Shown here: in pieces, positions 62,587 through 64,000 of the stretch
Position numbering within the stretch: the stretch's first letter is position 1
How the letters are laid out: each line of letters starts with the position of its first letter
DNA from: Mycolicibacterium komanii
GTDB lineage: Bacteria > Actinomycetota > Actinomycetes > Mycobacteriales > Mycobacteriaceae
Length of the DNA stretch: 64,000 nt
Direction of reading: 5' to 3'
NCBI RefSeq assembly: GCF_001050035.1
Contig: NZ_CVTA01000011.1
Location: 310,001-374,000 of the forward strand
Notes under the pieces: generated by a model
What the model was told of the DNA's origin: nothing
The model's database searches: none
What the model saw: only the letters and a program-made list of their open reading frames with translations
Position numbers and translations under genes: made by a program

Positions 62587-63098
62587 CGTGCGGCCTCGCT
62601 GATGGCGGCGACGATGTTGGGGTAGGCGGCGCAACGGCAGAGGTTGCCGCTCATCCGTTCGCGGATCTCGTCATGGGACAGTTCGGGCGCCTGTTCGAGC
62701 TCCGCGGTGACGACGCTGGGCTGGCCGGCCTTGACTTCGTCGAGCATGCCGACGGCCGAGCAGATCTGACCGGGCGTGCAGTACCCGCACTGGAAGCCGT
62801 CGTGGTCGAGGAAGGACTGGGCGACCGGGTGGAGTGCGTCGCCGTCACCGAGGCCGGACGCGGTGACGATCTCGGCGCCGTCGTGCGCGACCGCGAATGC
62901 CAGGCAGGTGGTGGCGCGGCGACCGTCCAGCAGAACCGTGCAGGATCCGCACTGACCGTGGTCGCAGCCCTTCTTGGGCGCGGTGACGCCGAGGTGTTCG
63001 CGGAGCAGGTCGAGCAGGGTGACGCGGTTGTCGACGGTCACGGAGTGTTCGGTGCCATCGACGGACACGGTGATACCGGTGAAGTGGGCTGACTCCAT
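62583..63098 (-). CDS. molybdenum hydroxylase [2Fe-2S] subunit (PaoA-like)
   Basis: 171 residues. Two [2Fe-2S] clusters: plant-type GCDHGQCGSCTVLLDG with TTCLAFA, and the helical-domain CGYCTPGQ with MSGNLCRCAAYPNI. No Tat signal is visible, unlike E. coli PaoA, so the enzyme is probably cytosolic. First gene of the operon; ATG at 63098. Confidence 0.93.
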   Translation of the reverse strand: MESAHFTGITVSVDGTEHSVTVDNRVTLLDLLREHLGVTAPKKGCDHGQCGSCTVLLDGRRATTCLAFAVAHDGAEIVTASGLGDGDALHPVAQSFLDHDGFQCGYCTPGQICSAVGMLDEVKAGQPSVVTAELEQAPELSHDEIRERMSGNLCRCAAYPNIVAAISEAAR

Positions 63099-63143
63099 TG
63101 CACGCAGGTACCCGTGCCGGGCCTGGTGAAACGGCCGCGGGTG

Positions 63144-63401
63144 TCACTCCTCGTGTGGTTCGCGGCCGAGGATCTTCTGAAGCTCGTCGGTGAGATGGTA
63201 ATGCTGGTGGTGATGCTTGGGCCTCGAGAAGTCCAGCCCCACGTGTTCTGGACCGTAGGTCGTGGCGCCGTCCTTGAAGGTGCCGACGACCATGTGCTCA
63301 CAGGGCAGGCGATACATGACGCCGCCTTCGGCGTTCGTCACCCATTGAATCTCTTTCTCGTCAACGCTCTCGCCGCATTCCGGGCATGTGACTGTGGTCA
63401 T
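63144..63401 (-). CDS. small zinc-ribbon protein
   Basis: 85 residues. TVTCPECGESVDEKEIQWVT has one CxxC pair, and LPCEHMVVGTF plus the His-rich RPKHHHQHYHLTDEL may complete a metal site. Ends QKILGREPHEE. Nothing further is recognisable. ATG at 63401. It lies 45 bp upstream of the Pao operon on the same strand, so it could be its first gene or a metal-related partner. Confidence 0.65.
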   Translation of the reverse strand: MTTVTCPECGESVDEKEIQWVTNAEGGVMYRLPCEHMVVGTFKDGATTYGPEHVGLDFSRPKHHHQHYHLTDELQKILGREPHEE

Positions 63402-63529
63402 CGCTGGCGTCCTTCCGCTGTCTTCACGGCTGAGTCTGGCGTTTGGCCACACACCGCAGACAGTGACGAAAGGCCTCCCCGGGACGCCGAGAGTCACAAG
63501 TCGAACGGGTCCTCCGCACAATGGACGGC

Positions 63530-64000
63530 ATGCCCCCGCAAACGTGGAACCTGGATCAGTCCGACGGTGAGTTGACGATCCGCACCGGCGTCGAAGGCCG
63601 TGCGGCAAAGATGGGTCACCGCCTGACCATCGCCGTGAACTCCTGGCATGCCACGGCCGCATGGTCCGACGGCGAACCCGCCGGGGTGACGCTCACCGCG
63701 GAGGTCGACTCGCTCGAGGTGCGCAGCGGCGAGGGTGGCATGACGCCGCTGACGGGTCCGGAGAAGGCGCTCGCGCGATCGAACGCGCTGAAAGTACTGA
63801 ATGCGAAGCGGTTTCCGCGAATCGAGTTCGAAACCAGCGGCATCGAGAAGACCAGCGACGGATACCGTCTGACCGGCACGCTGCAGATCAACGGCAAGGC
63901 GCGCGACCAGGTCGTCGACCTGACCGTGCAGGACATCGGCGGTGTGTGGCGCATGTCATCCGAAACCGAGGTGCGGCACTCTGACTTCGGTCTCAAGCCG
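63530..64000 (+). CDS. YceI-family lipid-binding protein (partial, runs off right edge)
   Basis: 157 codons are open to the end of the window. YceI lipocalin-like barrel: WNLDQSDGELTIRTGVEGRA at the start, KMGHRLTIAVNSWHATA, NALKVLNAKRFPRIEFETSG and LQINGKARDQVVDLTVQ. The family binds isoprenoid-like lipids; here without a signal peptide, so cytosolic. Start is ATG at 63530 or 63521 (in frame). The 3' end is missing. Divergent from the zinc-ribbon gene. Confidence 0.85.
   Translation, partial: MPPQTWNLDQSDGELTIRTGVEGRAAKMGHRLTIAVNSWHATAAWSDGEPAGVTLTAEVDSLEVRSGEGGMTPLTGPEKALARSNALKVLNAKRFPRIEFETSGIEKTSDGYRLTGTLQINGKARDQVVDLTVQDIGGVWRMSSETEVRHSDFGLKP

Overview
The window is high-GC actinobacterial DNA and almost certainly comes from a Mycobacterium (probably a fast-growing, Mycolicibacterium-like species). 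The left 20 kb keeps the order I recall for M. tuberculosis Rv0554-Rv0566c: bpoC-menD-membrane protein-mgtA-menG-small secreted protein-menJ-grcC1-htpX-gpsA-yajQ. Further right there are mycolate-type methyltransferases, a KasA/B-like synthase, a CYP135/138-like P450 and an Rv1733c-like membrane protein.

Layout. 1-13 kb: menaquinone genes (menD, menG, menJ, polyprenyl diphosphate synthase grcC1) interleaved with two alpha/beta hydrolases, a mannosyltransferase, a DsbA-like lipoprotein and an SDR. 13-20 kb: a secreted protein, gpsA, and a tightly overlapping five-gene operon on the minus strand (ABC permease, ATPase, binding protein, asparaginase-like enzyme, M20 hydrolase). 20-25 kb: yajQ, tRNA-Tyr, a small accessory patch (PASTA lipoprotein, coiled-coil membrane protein, gene remnant), and a TetR/carotenoid-oxygenase divergon with a clear palindrome. 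25-38 kb: a PhyH dioxygenase, an amino-acid permease overlapping a BBE-type flavin oxidase, an F420-type protein, a ketosynthase homologue whose catalytic Cys is Asp, two mycolate methyltransferase homologues (one with altered active-site residues), a large YbhN/kinase-like membrane protein, a truncated aldehyde dehydrogenase, a P450 and a collagen-like secreted protein. 38-41 kb: a receptor kinase fused to an extracellular amino-acid-binding domain, then a 43-codon gene coupled to a DUF5994 gene.

41-54 kb is the most striking part: a complete selenocysteine system. selD, tRNA-Sec (selC), selA and selB lie next to each other. About 3 kb downstream is a three-gene formate dehydrogenase operon whose catalytic subunit reads through an in-frame TGA (49889-49891). 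A bacterial SECIS hairpin follows the TGA at the same 11-nt spacing as in E. coli fdhF. The tRNA, the recoding machinery and the selenoprotein are therefore all in one place.

54-64 kb: an MHS-type transporter, a PPK2 polyphosphate kinase, a rhomboid-like membrane protein, a DUF2510 protein, a thioredoxin-reductase-like flavoprotein, a PaoABC-type molybdenum aldehyde oxidoreductase operon, a zinc-ribbon protein and a YceI-family protein cut by the window end. Most convergent gene pairs are separated by long perfect hairpins without U-tracts. Several of these share a GATTTGTGTGCG core.
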